The notes beneath the pieces were generated by a model. That model had not been told where the DNA came from and did not search any database. It saw only the letters and a list, made by a program, of their open reading frames with translations. Made by a program: the position numbers and the translations under genes. 64,000 nucleotides of DNA from positions 62,001 to 126,000 of the forward strand of contig NZ_NFZV01000010.1 in assembly GCF_003399765.1 (NCBI RefSeq), given 5' to 3'. Source of the DNA: Alkalilimnicola ehrlichii (lineage in GTDB: Bacteria; Pseudomonadota; Gammaproteobacteria; Nitrococcales; AK92). Below, in pieces: positions 1 to 9,656 of the stretch (its first letter is position 1; each line of letters starts with the position of its first letter).

Positions 1-229
1 GGCGCTGTTCCGGCACATCGCCGCTGTCGTCGATGACGACGTGCAACCCTTCGGCTTCCTGCAAGGCCTGCTCGGCCGCGCGTCGAAAACGCGGCAAATC
101 CAGCGGACCGTCAAGGCATACATATTCCGCTGTGTTATACAGGGCCGGTTGCGCTGCCTGTTGCTGGCTTAACCAAAGGCCGAGCTGCGCCTGCGTGAAA
201 ACTCGGCGAAGCGGCTTAGGCTGCGGCAC
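1..229 (-). CDS. Non-ribosomal peptide synthetase, N-terminal start (EntF/DhbF-like), partial
   Basis: Translation of the minus strand from a GTG at 229 stays open to the window edge, giving 76 residues. They begin with Pro-Gln-Pro and contain a TQAQLGLWLSQQQ segment followed by a PLDLPRF...AAEQAL stretch. This is the usual first part of a condensation domain as found at the start of EntF and DhbF. A GGAGG sequence lies six bases before the GTG, and the start overlaps the end of entB by 14 bases, so translational coupling is likely. By family knowledge this enzyme would accept the dihydroxybenzoyl group carried on EntB and condense it with an amino acid. Which amino acid, and how many modules follow, cannot be seen because the gene leaves the window. 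Confidence 0.82.
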   Translation of the reverse strand, partial: MPQPKPLRRVFTQAQLGLWLSQQQAAQPALYNTAEYVCLDGPLDLPRFRRAAEQALQEAEGLHVVIDDSGDVPEQR

Positions 230-1097
230 GATCCGCCTCCCGAATCGCTCGCCACCAACCCGCAACGGTCGGGTCTTCCGCCAGGCGCGGGAAGCTGACG
301 TTTAAGCCTTGCCGCTGCCAACGCTCGACAAGCCGCATCGCTTGTATGCTGTCTAAACCGGCGTCGATTAAGTGCGTCTCCGAGCTAAGCTGCACCACCG
401 ATACCCGCATGACAGTCGCCAGTTCTTGCAGTAACCAGTTGTAACCGAAAGCCTCTGCCTCGTCTTTCCAGGCGTTGATAACCTGTTGCGTTGTTAGGAC
501 TTGGCCGCAACGCGTCGCGATATAGTTCAAGGCATGCTGATGTTCGCTGCGACTGAAATCGGCCACCGCATCGGAGACCACGGTGGTCTGAATATCCTGC
601 ATAAAAGCGTCCAAAGCAGTGGTTTGGATGCCGATATGCGTGTAGACGCCCACAATGACGAGTTGGTCTCGCCCCCATTCCGTTAGATCCTGCCGCAGCG
701 ATGAACGCTGGAAGGCGGAATAGCGCCACTTGGTCAGTAAACGGTCGCCCGGCATTGGTGCCAATCCGGCGACGACCTCGGTTTGTTCCGGCTTCGCTTC
801 CAGTCCTCGGCCCCAGAAATCGGTCAACAAGCGCCGTTGTTCGGCTGGCTGATCGCCAGGCTGGAGCGTATAAACTATCGGAATCTGGCGTTCTCGCGCG
901 GCCGCGATCAAGCGTCGACAGTGATCTACGAGCTCGGGAACCGGCGCTTTTTCTTGGTCGAAGAACCCAAGAAAATAACGCTGCATGTCGTGTACCAGCA
1001 GTGCTGCACGCTTTTTGTCGAGCGGCCAATCGACCTTATTGGCAACGGTCGGTTGGGCATCGGCGAGTCGATACGAATAGATTTTGGGTATAGCCAT
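216..1097 (-). CDS. entB: Isochorismatase with aryl carrier domain (EntB/DhbB)
   Basis: A 293-residue bifunctional protein. The N-terminal ~205 residues are an isochorismatase (cysteine hydrolase) domain that converts isochorismate to 2,3-dihydro-2,3-dihydroxybenzoate. The C-terminal ~80 residues are an aryl carrier domain with the phosphopantetheine motif LIDAGLDSIQ, where the modifiable serine is about residue 250. The carrier receives 2,3-dihydroxybenzoate from EntE and presents it to the NRPS. I chose the ATG at 1097 because MAIPKIYSYRL matches the conserved EntB start. An in-frame ATG four codons upstream (1109) sits directly against AGAGGA and is less likely. It is the fourth gene of the entACEB-NRPS operon, 26 bases after entE, and it ends inside the NRPS start. 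Confidence 0.93.
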   Translation of the reverse strand: MAIPKIYSYRLADAQPTVANKVDWPLDKKRAALLVHDMQRYFLGFFDQEKAPVPELVDHCRRLIAAARERQIPIVYTLQPGDQPAEQRRLLTDFWGRGLEAKPEQTEVVAGLAPMPGDRLLTKWRYSAFQRSSLRQDLTEWGRDQLVIVGVYTHIGIQTTALDAFMQDIQTTVVSDAVADFSRSEHQHALNYIATRCGQVLTTQQVINAWKDEAEAFGYNWLLQELATVMRVSVVQLSSETHLIDAGLDSIQAMRLVERWQRQGLNVSFPRLAEDPTVAGWWRAIREADRAAA

Positions 1098-1123
1098 AAG
1101 CCACGTCATTCCTCTGAGTGCGT

Positions 1124-2780
1124 TTAAGATGCCTGCCGGGAGGCCGTGTGGTTTGCATACTCGGCCGCCAGCTCGCGCAACTGCCGTTTGCTGGTTTTGC
1201 CGGCGGCAGTGAGCGGAAAGGCGCTAACCGCTTGGAAGAGGTCCGGGATTTTGTAGCTCGCCAGTCCGCTTTGGCGAAGAAACTCCCGCAACGCCCGCTC
1301 CGGCATGACAGCCTTACGGCGAAAAATCAGGAAGGCGCAGCTACGCTCGCCGAGGTGTTCGTCGGGCATGGCGACCACCGCCGCATCGTGAATATCGGGG
1401 TGGGCTAGCAGATGATTCTCGACTTCCTCCGCCGCGATTTTTCGCCGCCGCGGTTAATCTGATCTTTCGCCCGCCCTTCGACGATGAGATAACCTTCGTC
1501 GGTCAAGCGAACGCGATCGCCGGTTCGGTAAAGCCGTCGACGGTAAATGCTCGCGCGTTATGCGCCGCTGTCTTGTAGTAGCCCCTGATCGTGTACGGCC
1601 CCCGGGTAAGTAAATGACCGACCGCACCCGGCGGGACGTCCTTGTCCTCGTCGTCCACCACACGGATTTCATCGTCTGCCGACAGCGGCCTGCCTTGTGT
1701 GTTGATGATCAGCTCGTCGGGGTCGTCCAAACGCGTGTAGTTAACCAGCCCTTCGGCCATGCCAAACACTTGCTGCAATCGGCACCCAAGCTTGGGCGTC
1801 ACCCGCTTGGCCGCCTCGGCGCTGAACTTCGCTCCGCCGACTTGTAGTAATCGAAGACTGGATAAATCCTCTCGCCGATGCTCGACCGCCTCCATCCAAA
1901 GAAGCGCCAGCGGCGGGACGAGCGCTGTTAAAGTGACCGCTTCCCGCTCGATAAGCGGAAACGCCACATCCGGGCTTGGATGCCGGGCCAGGACGACTCT
2001 GCCGCCCGCATGCAAGATGCCTAGGCTGCCGGGAGAGCTGAGGGGGAAGTTATGAGCGACAGGGAGTACGGTTAGACAAACGCTATCGGCACCTAGCCTG
2101 CATAGCTCCGCGCTCGCTCGCACGCTGTAGAGGTAGTCGTCATGGGTGCGCGGAATAAGCTTTGGGGTACCCGTACTGCCGCCGGACAACTGAAAGAAGG
2201 CTACGGTGTCCGCAGCCGGTTCCGGAAAGGAGCTTGCAACGGCATACAAGCTGGCAAACGGAATAAACTCTTCGGCCTCGCCCAGCACTATAACGTGACG
2301 CAAAGCCGGGCAACGCGCCTGGACTTCATAAGCGAGCTGCCGATAATCGAACCCGCCCTCTATGTCCGGAACGATATACGCAACCGCTCCTGTCTGCTCG
2401 CAGAAGCTGACGATCTCGGAGCGTCTATGCGTTGGCAACGCCAATACCGGCTGAGCGCCTAATCGAAACAAGGCGAAACAAATCGCAAAAAACTCTGCAA
2501 CATTAGGCAGCTGGACGACAACCTTATCATTCCGCTTAATAGGCAAACCGCGCAACCCCGCCGCCAGCCGGTCGGCACGCTCGTCCAGCTCGCGGTAACT
2601 CCAGCGACGCTCCTGGTCTACGAGCGCGATACGATCGCCAAAGCGGGCAGCGCGTGCGCGCAGAAAGCTTCCTAGTGTCTCCCCAGTCCAATAGCCGGCC
2701 TCTCGATAATAGTCGCCAAACACAGCCGGCCATGGCGTAAACGCTTGTTCTTCAAGCTGTTGCCCTATACTGTTTGTCAT
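1124..2780 (-). CDS. entE: 2,3-dihydroxybenzoate-AMP ligase (EntE/DhbE), two frameshifts
   Basis: An adenylate-forming ligase that activates 2,3-dihydroxybenzoate with ATP and loads it onto the EntB carrier. The N-terminal part ([18 protein letters not shown]...) contains the [20 protein letters not shown]-loop-like motif. The C-terminal part ends with the [15 protein letters not shown] catalytic lysine motif. The frame is broken twice. After VDGF an extra base in the three-base run at 1530-1532 would restore [10 protein letters not shown]. After QINRGGE an extra base in the T5 run at 1438-1442 would restore [12 protein letters not shown]. Both restored peptides are the exact core motifs of this family, so single-base deletion errors are the simplest explanation. 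The ATG at 2780 overlaps the entC stop as ATGA. Restored length is about 552 residues, normal for the family. Confidence 0.88.
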
Positions 2781-3985
2781 CGCCACACCTCTTCCAGCAG
2801 TTGCTCGACCCCTAACGCCACCAACATCGTGCGTAATTTCGAACTCGTCTCGGCCAATTCCTGCTGAGGCGTCGATCCGGCCACAATGCCGGCACCGGCA
2901 AATAACCTCAGCGCCCGACCGGCGGACTCGGCACAGCGGATGGTGACCGCCCATTCGCCATTACCTTTAGCGTCCAACCACCCGATAGCACCGGTAAACG
3001 CACCCCGATCGAACGGCTCCAGCGCTTTGATGGCGCGCCGCGCAGGCTCGGTCGGATAACCGCACACAGCAGGAGTCGGGTGCAGTGCGTATACCAACTC
3101 CAAGGTGGAAACATGCGGTCGAGTCAAGGTGCCGGCGATTCGGGTCGATAGATGCATCATGCTGTCGGTAAACACGACACTGGGTTGAGCCGGTACGACT
3201 AGGGAGGCGCAATAGGGACGTAAAGCCTCCTCGACGGCAGCGACAACGATGGCATGCTCGCGCCGGTCTTTATCGGAGGCCAACAAGGCTGTTGCTCTAC
3301 GCTGGTCTTGAATCGGGCAACCAGTACGCGGCAAGGAGCCGGCTAAGGGGTTGCTGGTGACGTGATTGCCGTGGCGCGATATCAGGAGTTCCGGACTTGC
3401 ACCGAACAGCGTTCGCGGGGTCTGCTCTCCCTCTCTAAACGGAAGCTGCAACGCATAGGTATAGCCGGAGCGGTTTTGCTGGGTAAGGCGTTTAAGCACA
3501 GCCGCCAGCGCAACCTCCCGATCCAGCTTAAGATCGAGTGCCCGGGATAATACAATCTTGCTCAAAGCCCCTTGCTCGATAAGCATCAAGGCCTGCTCAA
3601 CCCCTTCGAGGAAACAAGCCGGGTCCGACCGACACTCCTCAATGGTATGGGTAACCGGCGGGATTAGCAGGCTACGGACAAATTCCGCTGCCGGAAGCAT
3701 GCAACGCAATGTCTCCGGCACAAAGAGTGCGACGTCTGCGTCACGTTCGAACGGCAAAGCACCCACCGCGAGCTCCGAAGGGGCGAGTCGCCATGCGAGA
3801 GTGTTCTGCAACTCTGCGGCGCTTTGCTTATTCCAGGGTATAGTTATCGACTCTCGGATGCCCTCGCCGATCCAGGTTTGTCCCGGCGAAGCAAAGTAGT
3901 AGCTTAAGTTTTCGCCGACCGCGGAGAACACGTCTTCCCCCCGGTCGTTAGCGTCATAGCGTTTGCCTTGCGTTATCGTACTCAT
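2777..3985 (-). CDS. entC: Isochorismate synthase (EntC/DhbC)
   Basis: A chorismate-utilising enzyme of about 402 residues that makes isochorismate from chorismate, the first committed step to 2,3-dihydroxybenzoate. Visible family signatures are [51 protein letters not shown] and [14 protein letters not shown]. The ATG at 3985 is preferred because AAAGGA stands six bases before it. An earlier in-frame ATG at 4030 would lie inside entA. The stop overlaps the entE start (ATGA). It follows entA by 37 bases in the same operon and so should be iron-regulated with it. Confidence 0.94.
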   Translation of the reverse strand: MSTITQGKRYDANDRGEDVFSAVGENLSYYFASPGQTWIGEGIRESITIPWNKQSAAELQNTLAWRLAPSELAVGALPFERDADVALFVPETLRCMLPAAEFVRSLLIPPVTHTIEECRSDPACFLEGVEQALMLIEQGALSKIVLSRALDLKLDREVALAAVLKRLTQQNRSGYTYALQLPFREGEQTPRTLFGASPELLISRHGNHVTSNPLAGSLPRTGCPIQDQRRATALLASDKDRREHAIVVAAVEEALRPYCASLVVPAQPSVVFTDSMMHLSTRIAGTLTRPHVSTLELVYALHPTPAVCGYPTEPARRAIKALEPFDRGAFTGAIGWLDAKGNGEWAVTIRCAESAGRALRLFAGAGIVAGSTPQQELAETSSKLRTMLVALGVEQLLEEVWR

Positions 3986-4022
3986 ACCAATCCTTTGTTT
4001 CGCGCTTGAACAACCAAAGCGA

Positions 4023-4823
4023 TCAGGCACTTAGGCTTGCACCTCCGTCCACGCGAAGATCATGTAGCGTGACATGCCTGGCCTTTTCGGAGAGTAGAAA
4101 AACAACGGCGTCGGCAACGTCTTCCGGCACCGCGATACGGCCCAGAGGAATACCGTTACGAAAGCTACCGAGGCAGCCCTGCACAGCGGCCGCCCTACCC
4201 GCAGCGTCCTGCCAAAGTGTTTGCTGCATAGCGGTATCGGTCGAACCAGGAGAAACTAAGTTGCAGCGAATTCCATACGGCGCCAGCTCCAACCCGGCAC
4301 AGCGAATAAACTGGCTCATTGCAGCTTTGGACGCGGCATAAGCCGCCATGTGAAGCCTGGGTACAGCGGCAGCATTCGAACCTATCGCCACCATCGCACC
4401 CTGCCGACGCGGCATCATCTGGCGCGCGACTGCGCGCACCGTATTAAAGGTGCCGGCCGCATTAACCGCGAAGCTCTCTTGCCAATCCTCGTCGCTCGTC
4501 TCCAGTAAGGAGCCAGGCCGCAATATCCCCGCGACATGAACAAGAAAATCGATATTTCCCCACGTCGCTTCAATCTCGCCCACCGCCCGCTCAACGGCCG
4601 CACTGTTGCTAACGTCAAGTGCGACCGAGACGATGCTGCCTCCGCAGCGCGCCATATCGCCGCAGTCGGCCGGTTCGCGCTTATGCACATCGGCTGCAAT
4701 AACCGTCGCTCCGAGTTGCATTAGCCGCTCTACCACAGCCGATCCTATACCTCCCCAAGCTCCGGTTACTAAGGCACATTTGCCGGCGAAGACCTCGTTG
4801 CCACTCCCTTCCTGCCGCTCCAC
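4023..4823 (-). CDS. entA: 2,3-dihydro-2,3-dihydroxybenzoate dehydrogenase (EntA/DhbA)
   Basis: A 266-residue short-chain dehydrogenase that oxidises 2,3-dihydro-2,3-dihydroxybenzoate to 2,3-dihydroxybenzoate with NAD. The Rossmann motif TGAWGGIG is near residue 21 and the catalytic pair is YAASK. The serine precedes it in VAIGSNAAAVPR. The C-terminus has the expected DVADAVVFLLSEKARHVTLHDLRVDGG. The start is GTG at 4823 with AGGAGG six bases upstream. It is the first gene of the operon and lies directly downstream of the Fur box, divergent from the AraC-type regulator. SDRs are a broad family, and the specific call rests on the operon as well as on sequence. Confidence 0.92.
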   Translation of the reverse strand: MERQEGSGNEVFAGKCALVTGAWGGIGSAVVERLMQLGATVIAADVHKREPADCGDMARCGGSIVSVALDVSNSAAVERAVGEIEATWGNIDFLVHVAGILRPGSLLETSDEDWQESFAVNAAGTFNTVRAVARQMMPRRQGAMVAIGSNAAAVPRLHMAAYAASKAAMSQFIRCAGLELAPYGIRCNLVSPGSTDTAMQQTLWQDAAGRAAAVQGCLGSFRNGIPLGRIAVPEDVADAVVFLLSEKARHVTLHDLRVDGGASLSA

Positions 4824-4880
4824 TGAGCACCTCCTGATTCCGCTGACAAACTCTGCCTGTAGTCCTTATCCGACAACTAT

Positions 4881-4899
4881 GATAGTGAGAAGCATTTGC
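4881..4899. promoter_or_regulatory. Fur box
   Basis: The 19 bases gatagtgagaagcatttgc match 14 of 19 positions of the canonical Fur consensus GATAATGATAATCATTATC, including GATA, TGA, AA, CATT and the final C. The site lies in the 152-base gap between entA and the divergent AraC-type gene, where a Fur repressor would control both directions. This is inferred from sequence match and position. Confidence 0.75.
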
Positions 4900-4975
4900 A
4901 TTTAAAGATGATGGGGCTAGTATTTCACAAGCCGACACAAAAGAAATTTGCCGAATCACAGGAGAAGTTTGTGGA

Positions 4976-5983
4976 ATGCTCAACTTGAATAGGGGAAACG
5001 ACGAGCCGCGCGGGCGAGCATTGAGCGGCGAGCAGGTCAAGCTAAGCGGGGAGACATTTGGATCCGGCTATGAAATAAGCGGCTCCCGCCCTGAAAGCTC
5101 GATATTCAGCGGGACCTTGCGGGCAGCCAAGCTAAGGGACGGCTTGCTCGTGCACTGCGCCGATCTGTGCGACTTGGCGGATACCAAGATAGAACTGCTA
5201 CTCCACCCCGTACTTAGTATCGAGCTGATTCTCCGCAGCGAGGCGGATATCTTTTTTGATAACCGACCGCTTAAGTTAAGAGGCACACTTTCCAACGGTA
5301 AAGAGAATCCGCGAGGTGTGCTGATATCGCTAACCGACCCCGTACGCTTCCGGCGCCAAGCGCGAGCCGGCAACCGGGAACGGAAAGTCAGCATCCTATT
5401 AAGTAAATCGTGGCTCGCACAAGACAGTCATAACCTTTTGACCGATAGCGAGTTAGGAAGACTTTATCGACGTCGTTTGACGATCGCCGAATGGCAGCCG
5501 TCTCCCCGCGCCATTGCTTTAGCCGGGCAAATGCTTCAGCCTGCCGCGCTCACTCCCCTATTGGAGCGTATGTACCTGGAGAGTCGGGCGATCGAACTCG
5601 CCGCCGAGGCCTTATCGCAACTCGGTCGGCAACCCGTGCAAATGCCTACGCGTCTCAAACCGCGCGATTATCGGCGCATGCTCTCGTTACGGGAGTATCT
5701 GGATAGCGGCGAAGCCGCCTCTGCCTCTTTGCCCAAGCTTGCCGCGCAAGTAAACGTCAGCGTTAATACGCTACAGCGACATTTTAAAGCGGCATTCGGC
5801 TTAACGGTGTTCGATTATCTACGAGAACAGAATCTACAGCGGGCGAGAGCTGCGCTGGAACAAGGCGGCGTAAGCGTTGCCGAAGCGGCGGAGATTGCCG
5901 GCTACAACAGTGCCGCCAACTTCGCCACGGCCTACAAGCGCCGGTTCTCCATAGCGCCTAAGGAATCTAGAGCTAGGCTTTGA
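4976..5983 (+). CDS. AraC-family regulator of siderophore genes (PchR-like)
   Basis: A 335-residue protein with a C-terminal double helix-turn-helix of the AraC type (about residues 235-335). It contains LPKLAAQVNVSVNTLQRHFKAAFG and VAEAAEIAGYNSAANFATAYKRRF. The N-terminal ~200 residues resemble the ligand-binding part of PchR/AlcR-type siderophore-responsive activators, though I cannot identify the ligand. The ATG at 4976 has AGGAG about 11 bases upstream, a slightly long spacing. A closer GTG at 4971 runs into a stop after five codons. Divergent placement from entA with a shared Fur box suggests it activates the siderophore operon when the ferric siderophore is present and is itself iron-repressed. 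Confidence 0.88.
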   Translation: MLNLNRGNDEPRGRALSGEQVKLSGETFGSGYEISGSRPESSIFSGTLRAAKLRDGLLVHCADLCDLADTKIELLLHPVLSIELILRSEADIFFDNRPLKLRGTLSNGKENPRGVLISLTDPVRFRRQARAGNRERKVSILLSKSWLAQDSHNLLTDSELGRLYRRRLTIAEWQPSPRAIALAGQMLQPAALTPLLERMYLESRAIELAAEALSQLGRQPVQMPTRLKPRDYRRMLSLREYLDSGEAASASLPKLAAQVNVSVNTLQRHFKAAFGLTVFDYLREQNLQRARAALEQGGVSVAEAAEIAGYNSAANFATAYKRRFSIAPKESRARL

Positions 5984-6080
5984 TAGAAAACGAAAAATCG
6001 GTTTTCCCCAAAGCCCCCTTGTCTTGCGGCGTTTCCCAGGGCTTAGATTCTCTGGGAACACCGAGCCTATGAGGCGGGGC

Positions 6081-6125
6081 GGCCGATCCGGCTTAGTAGC
6101 ACAAGCCTGCTAGGCCGGATCGGCC
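6081..6125. terminator. Long hairpin between convergent genes (AraC gene and cusF)
   Basis: GGCCGATCCGGC at 6081-6092 pairs perfectly with GCCGGATCGGCC at 6114-6125. The next seven bases on each side also pair if G-U pairs are allowed, giving a 19-pair stem with a seven-base loop. It lies between the stop codons of two convergent genes and has no clear T-tract on either side, so it would be a bidirectional terminator of non-canonical type. Confidence 0.6.
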
Positions 6126-6132
6126 ATTACGG

Positions 6133-6492
6133 CTACTCCAACGGGGCGAGACGATCGATTTCGAACTCGCCTTCGCTCACTTCTCTGATGCGGAAGGAAA
6201 CCTTATCGCCAACACCAAGCCCTTCCGTCAGTTCGGCATCAGCCACCGCAAACCGCATGACCATGGCGGGCCAGTTCAGCTCCGGCATCGGCTCATGATG
6301 CATCACAAGGCTTGTACCGTTCTTTCCAATGGCGCGCACTTCCCCTATCCCCTGCGCTGTTACCGCCACGCTTTGCGCGTCATGCTGGTGATGTTGATGG
6401 CCATGTCGATGAGCGTTGTCGGCCCAGGCCGCCGGCGCCGCGAGTCCGACGGTCATAGCTAGCGCGCCGATCAGGTTAAGGTAGGATTTCAT
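6133..6492 (-). CDS. cusF: Periplasmic copper/silver-binding protein (CusF)
   Basis: A small periplasmic metallochaperone that hands Cu(I)/Ag(I) to the CusCBA pump. A signal peptide (MKSYLNLIGALAMTVGLAAPAAWA) is followed by a histidine-rich stretch (HRHGHQHHQHD). The CusF fold then carries the conserved metal site in HHEPMPELNWPAMVMRF, with the His, Trp and two Met ligands in place. I chose the ATG at 6492 because GAGGA lies eight bases upstream. Two earlier in-frame ATGs (6498, 6507) are too close to that site. It is the last gene of the cus operon, 41 bases after cusA. A second CusF-like domain is fused to CusB upstream. Confidence 0.93.
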   Translation of the reverse strand: MKSYLNLIGALAMTVGLAAPAAWADNAHRHGHQHHQHDAQSVAVTAQGIGEVRAIGKNGTSLVMHHEPMPELNWPAMVMRFAVADAELTEGLGVGDKVSFRIREVSEGEFEIDRLAPLE

Positions 6493-6533
6493 TGGCATTT
6501 TCCTCATAGTCGTAGGTAATGGGGGGCGGCAAC

Positions 6534-9500
6534 TTATTCGGTGGCGCCCGTCTCGGGATAGCGACGACGCTGCCAGAGCCAGTACAGAACCGGCAGGAGT
6601 AACAGCGAAACCAACGGTGCGGTGATCATCCCGCCGATCATCGGCGCGGCGATGCGCTGCATCGCTTCCGACCCCGGCCCACCGGCAAGCAGTAAGGGCA
6701 TGAGGCCTAGCACCACCGTGAGCGCCGTCATTGCCTTGGGACGCACGCGCAGGACGGCGCCTTCAATAACGGCTTGTTCCAATTCGCGACGCGTGGCCGG
6801 CCGCTTTTGCTCGACGGCGCCCTTGATGTACATCAGCATGACGACGGCGAACTCGGCAGCTAATCCCAGTAGCAGGATAAAGCCCGCAGCCACGGCAACC
6901 GACATTTGGAAACTCATGGCATAAAGCAGCCAAACGCCGCCAACCGCCGCAAACGGGAGTGCCCCCATCAACATCAAGGCCTCGGTACCATTGCGGAAGC
7001 AGAGGTACAAGAGCAGGAAGATCAGTACGACCGTGACAGGCACAACCAACGTCAGGCGTTCCTTGGCCCGCTCCATATGCTCGTACTGACCCGACCACCG
7101 AATCGAGTACCCGGCCGCAGCTCAACCTGGTCTCGCACCACGACTTGCGCCTCTGCGACATAGGAGCCAAGATCGCGGCCACGGATATCGACAACGACCC
7201 AGCCATTCAGGCGGGCATTCTCGGTCCGGATCATTGCCGGCCCATCGACCAGTTCAACGGCGGCCAAGCGATGTAAGGGCAGCTGCTCGCCCTCGGCGGT
7301 AACCACCGGCAACTCTCTCAGGCTTTCTATGGAGTCCCGCCAATCTTGCGGATAGCGGATGCTGATCGGGTAGCGCTCCCGCCCCTCTACGGTTTCGCCC
7401 ACCGTCATACCACCGACTGCGGTTTGGATGACTGTTTGCAACTCGGCGACGTTAACCCCGTAACGTGCTGCCGTCCGGCGGTCGATCTCGACTTCGATAT
7501 AGCGGCCCGTCGCCGTGCGATCGGCACGCGCGGATACCGTGCCCTCCACATCGGCCAAGGCCTGTTCGATATTGCGGCCGATTTGCTCGATGACGGCGAG
7601 ATCCGGGCCCGCCACTTTGATGCCCACCGCAGAGCGAATCCCGGTGGAGAGCATATCGATGCGAGTCTTGATCGGTTGTACCCAAACGTTATTGGCGCCT
7701 GGGATGGATACCGCTTGGTCGAGTTCCCGAATCAAGTCGTCCTTGGTCAGACCCGGCCGCCATTGGTCGCGGGGTTTGAAGCGGATGACGGTCTCCAGCA
7801 TCCCCAGCGGCGCAGGGTCCGTCGCGGTTTCGGCTCGGCCGGCCTTACCGAATACCTGCTCGACTTCCGGCACACTCATGATGGCCCGATCCGTATACTG
7901 GAGAAACTCGCGCACCGTTCCGATCGACGCGCTCGGCTCCAACGACGGCATATACATTAAGTCGCCCTCGTCGATCTCGGGCATAAACTCGCTGCCCAGT
8001 CGCGTGGCAGGGTAAAGCGCGCTCAGGGCCAGCACTCCCGTCACCGCAACGGTTGTCCAGGGGTAGCGCAACAGCGCCATCAGCACGGGACGATACGCGC
8101 CGATCAAGGCGCGGCTGATCGGATGCTTCGACTCCGGCCGAATCCGCCCGCGCACCAGATATCCCATCAACACCGGAACCAAAGTAATCCCCAAGCCGGC
8201 GGCGGCAGCCATGGCATAAGTACCGGTGAACGCCAACGGTTGGAACATGCGACCTTCCTGGCCTTGCAGCGTGAACAGCGGCAAGAAGCTAACCACGATG
8301 ATTAACAAAGCAAAGAAGATCGGCCGCCCGGTTTCCTTGGCAGCAGCGGCCACAGTCGTCCAGCGCTCTTCGCCGGGGGGAGCCCTTTCTAACCGTTTAT
8401 GTAGGTTTTCCACCATCACAATCGCGGCATCTACCATCGCGCCGATCGTAACGGCAATCCCTCCTAGCGACATGATGTTGGCGTTGATACCTTGCCACTG
8501 CATAATCATCAACGCTGCCAAGATACCGATAGGCAGGCTGACGATAGCCACCAAGGCGGAACGCAGATGCAGCAGGAACACCAGACATACCAGCGCGATA
8601 ATCAGGAATTCCTGCACCAGTTTCTCGGCTAGATTTCGTACCGAGGCCTCGATTAACGTCGAGCGATCGTAAGTTTCTACAATCTCGACCCCCGGCGGTA
8701 GACTCGGCCGCAATTCCTCCAGGCGTTGTTTGACCCGCTCAATTGTGGCAAGGGCGTTTTCGCCGTGGCGCATCACGATAAACGCCCCGACGACTTCCCC
8801 TTCCCCATTCAAATCTGCAAGACCGCGACGCGGCGCCGGCCCGATTCGGATATCGGCAATGTCCTCCAGTAACACCGGCGTCCCCTGCGCGCTGCGGCCC
8901 ACGGGTACGCTACGTATATCCTCTACGCCTTGCAGATAACCGCGCGAACGCACCATATACTCGGCTTCGCCCATCTCGACGACCGAGCCTCCGGCTTCCT
9001 GATTCGCGCCGCGGATAGCCTCCCGCACTTGAGTCAGCGACAGCCCATAAGCCCGCACCCGCACAGGGTCGAGCACCACTTGATACTGACGTACCATCCC
9101 GCCGAGCGAAGCGACCTCGGAGACACCTTCGATCGCTTGCAGCTCGTACTTTAAGAACCAATCTTGCAGAGAACGTAGCTCGGCCAGATCATGCTGACCG
9201 CTACGATCGACTAACGCATACTGATATACCCAGCCGACTCCGGTTGCGTCCGGCCCTAAAGCCGGGCGAGCACCTTCGGGCAGCCCCGGCGCGACTTGGC
9301 TCAGATACTCAAGTACCCGAGAACGGGCCCAGTAAGGATCGGTGCCATCCTCGAACAAAATGTAGACGTAAGAGTCGCCGAACATGGAAAAGCCGCGCAC
9401 ATCGGTGGCACGCGGTACGGATAACATCGCGGTGCTCAGCGGGTAAGTCACTTGATCCTCGACAACCTGCGGAGCCTGACCCGGAAACTCGGTATGGACG

Positions 9501-9643
9501 ATTACCTGAACATCCGACAAGTCCGGAATCGCGTCTAAGGGTGTTTGTCGTACCGAGAACACGCTCCAGGCAATAAATACCAGAGCCAGCAGTAGTACCA
9601 AGAGCCGGTTATCGAGCGACCACTGGATAATGCGTTCGATCAT
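6534..9643 (-). CDS. cusA: Copper/silver efflux RND pump (CusA), one frameshift
   Basis: The inner-membrane proton-driven transporter of a heavy-metal efflux (HME-RND) system, about 1,036 residues when restored. It starts MIERIIQWSLDNRLLVLLLA (TM1). It has typical HME signatures such as TPLDAIPDLSDVQVIV, DATGVGWVYQYAL and MLSTGIRSAVGIKVAGPDL. The last membrane segments end at LLPVLYWLWQRRRYP. The ATG at 9643 has AGGAGG eight bases upstream. An in-frame ATG at 9664 overlaps the end of cusB and is less likely. One base is missing near 7109: after VELRPG the frame is lost, and one extra base restores YSIRWSGQYEHMERAKERL, the expected family sequence. I read this as a sequence error. It acts with cusB and cusC in the same operon. 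Confidence 0.92.
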
Positions 9644-9656
9644 CGTAATCGCCTCC

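Noticed and set aside
1-4823. Naming the product enterobactin
   Set aside because: Only the DHB genes and the first residues of the NRPS are visible; the amino acid and module number cannot be read.
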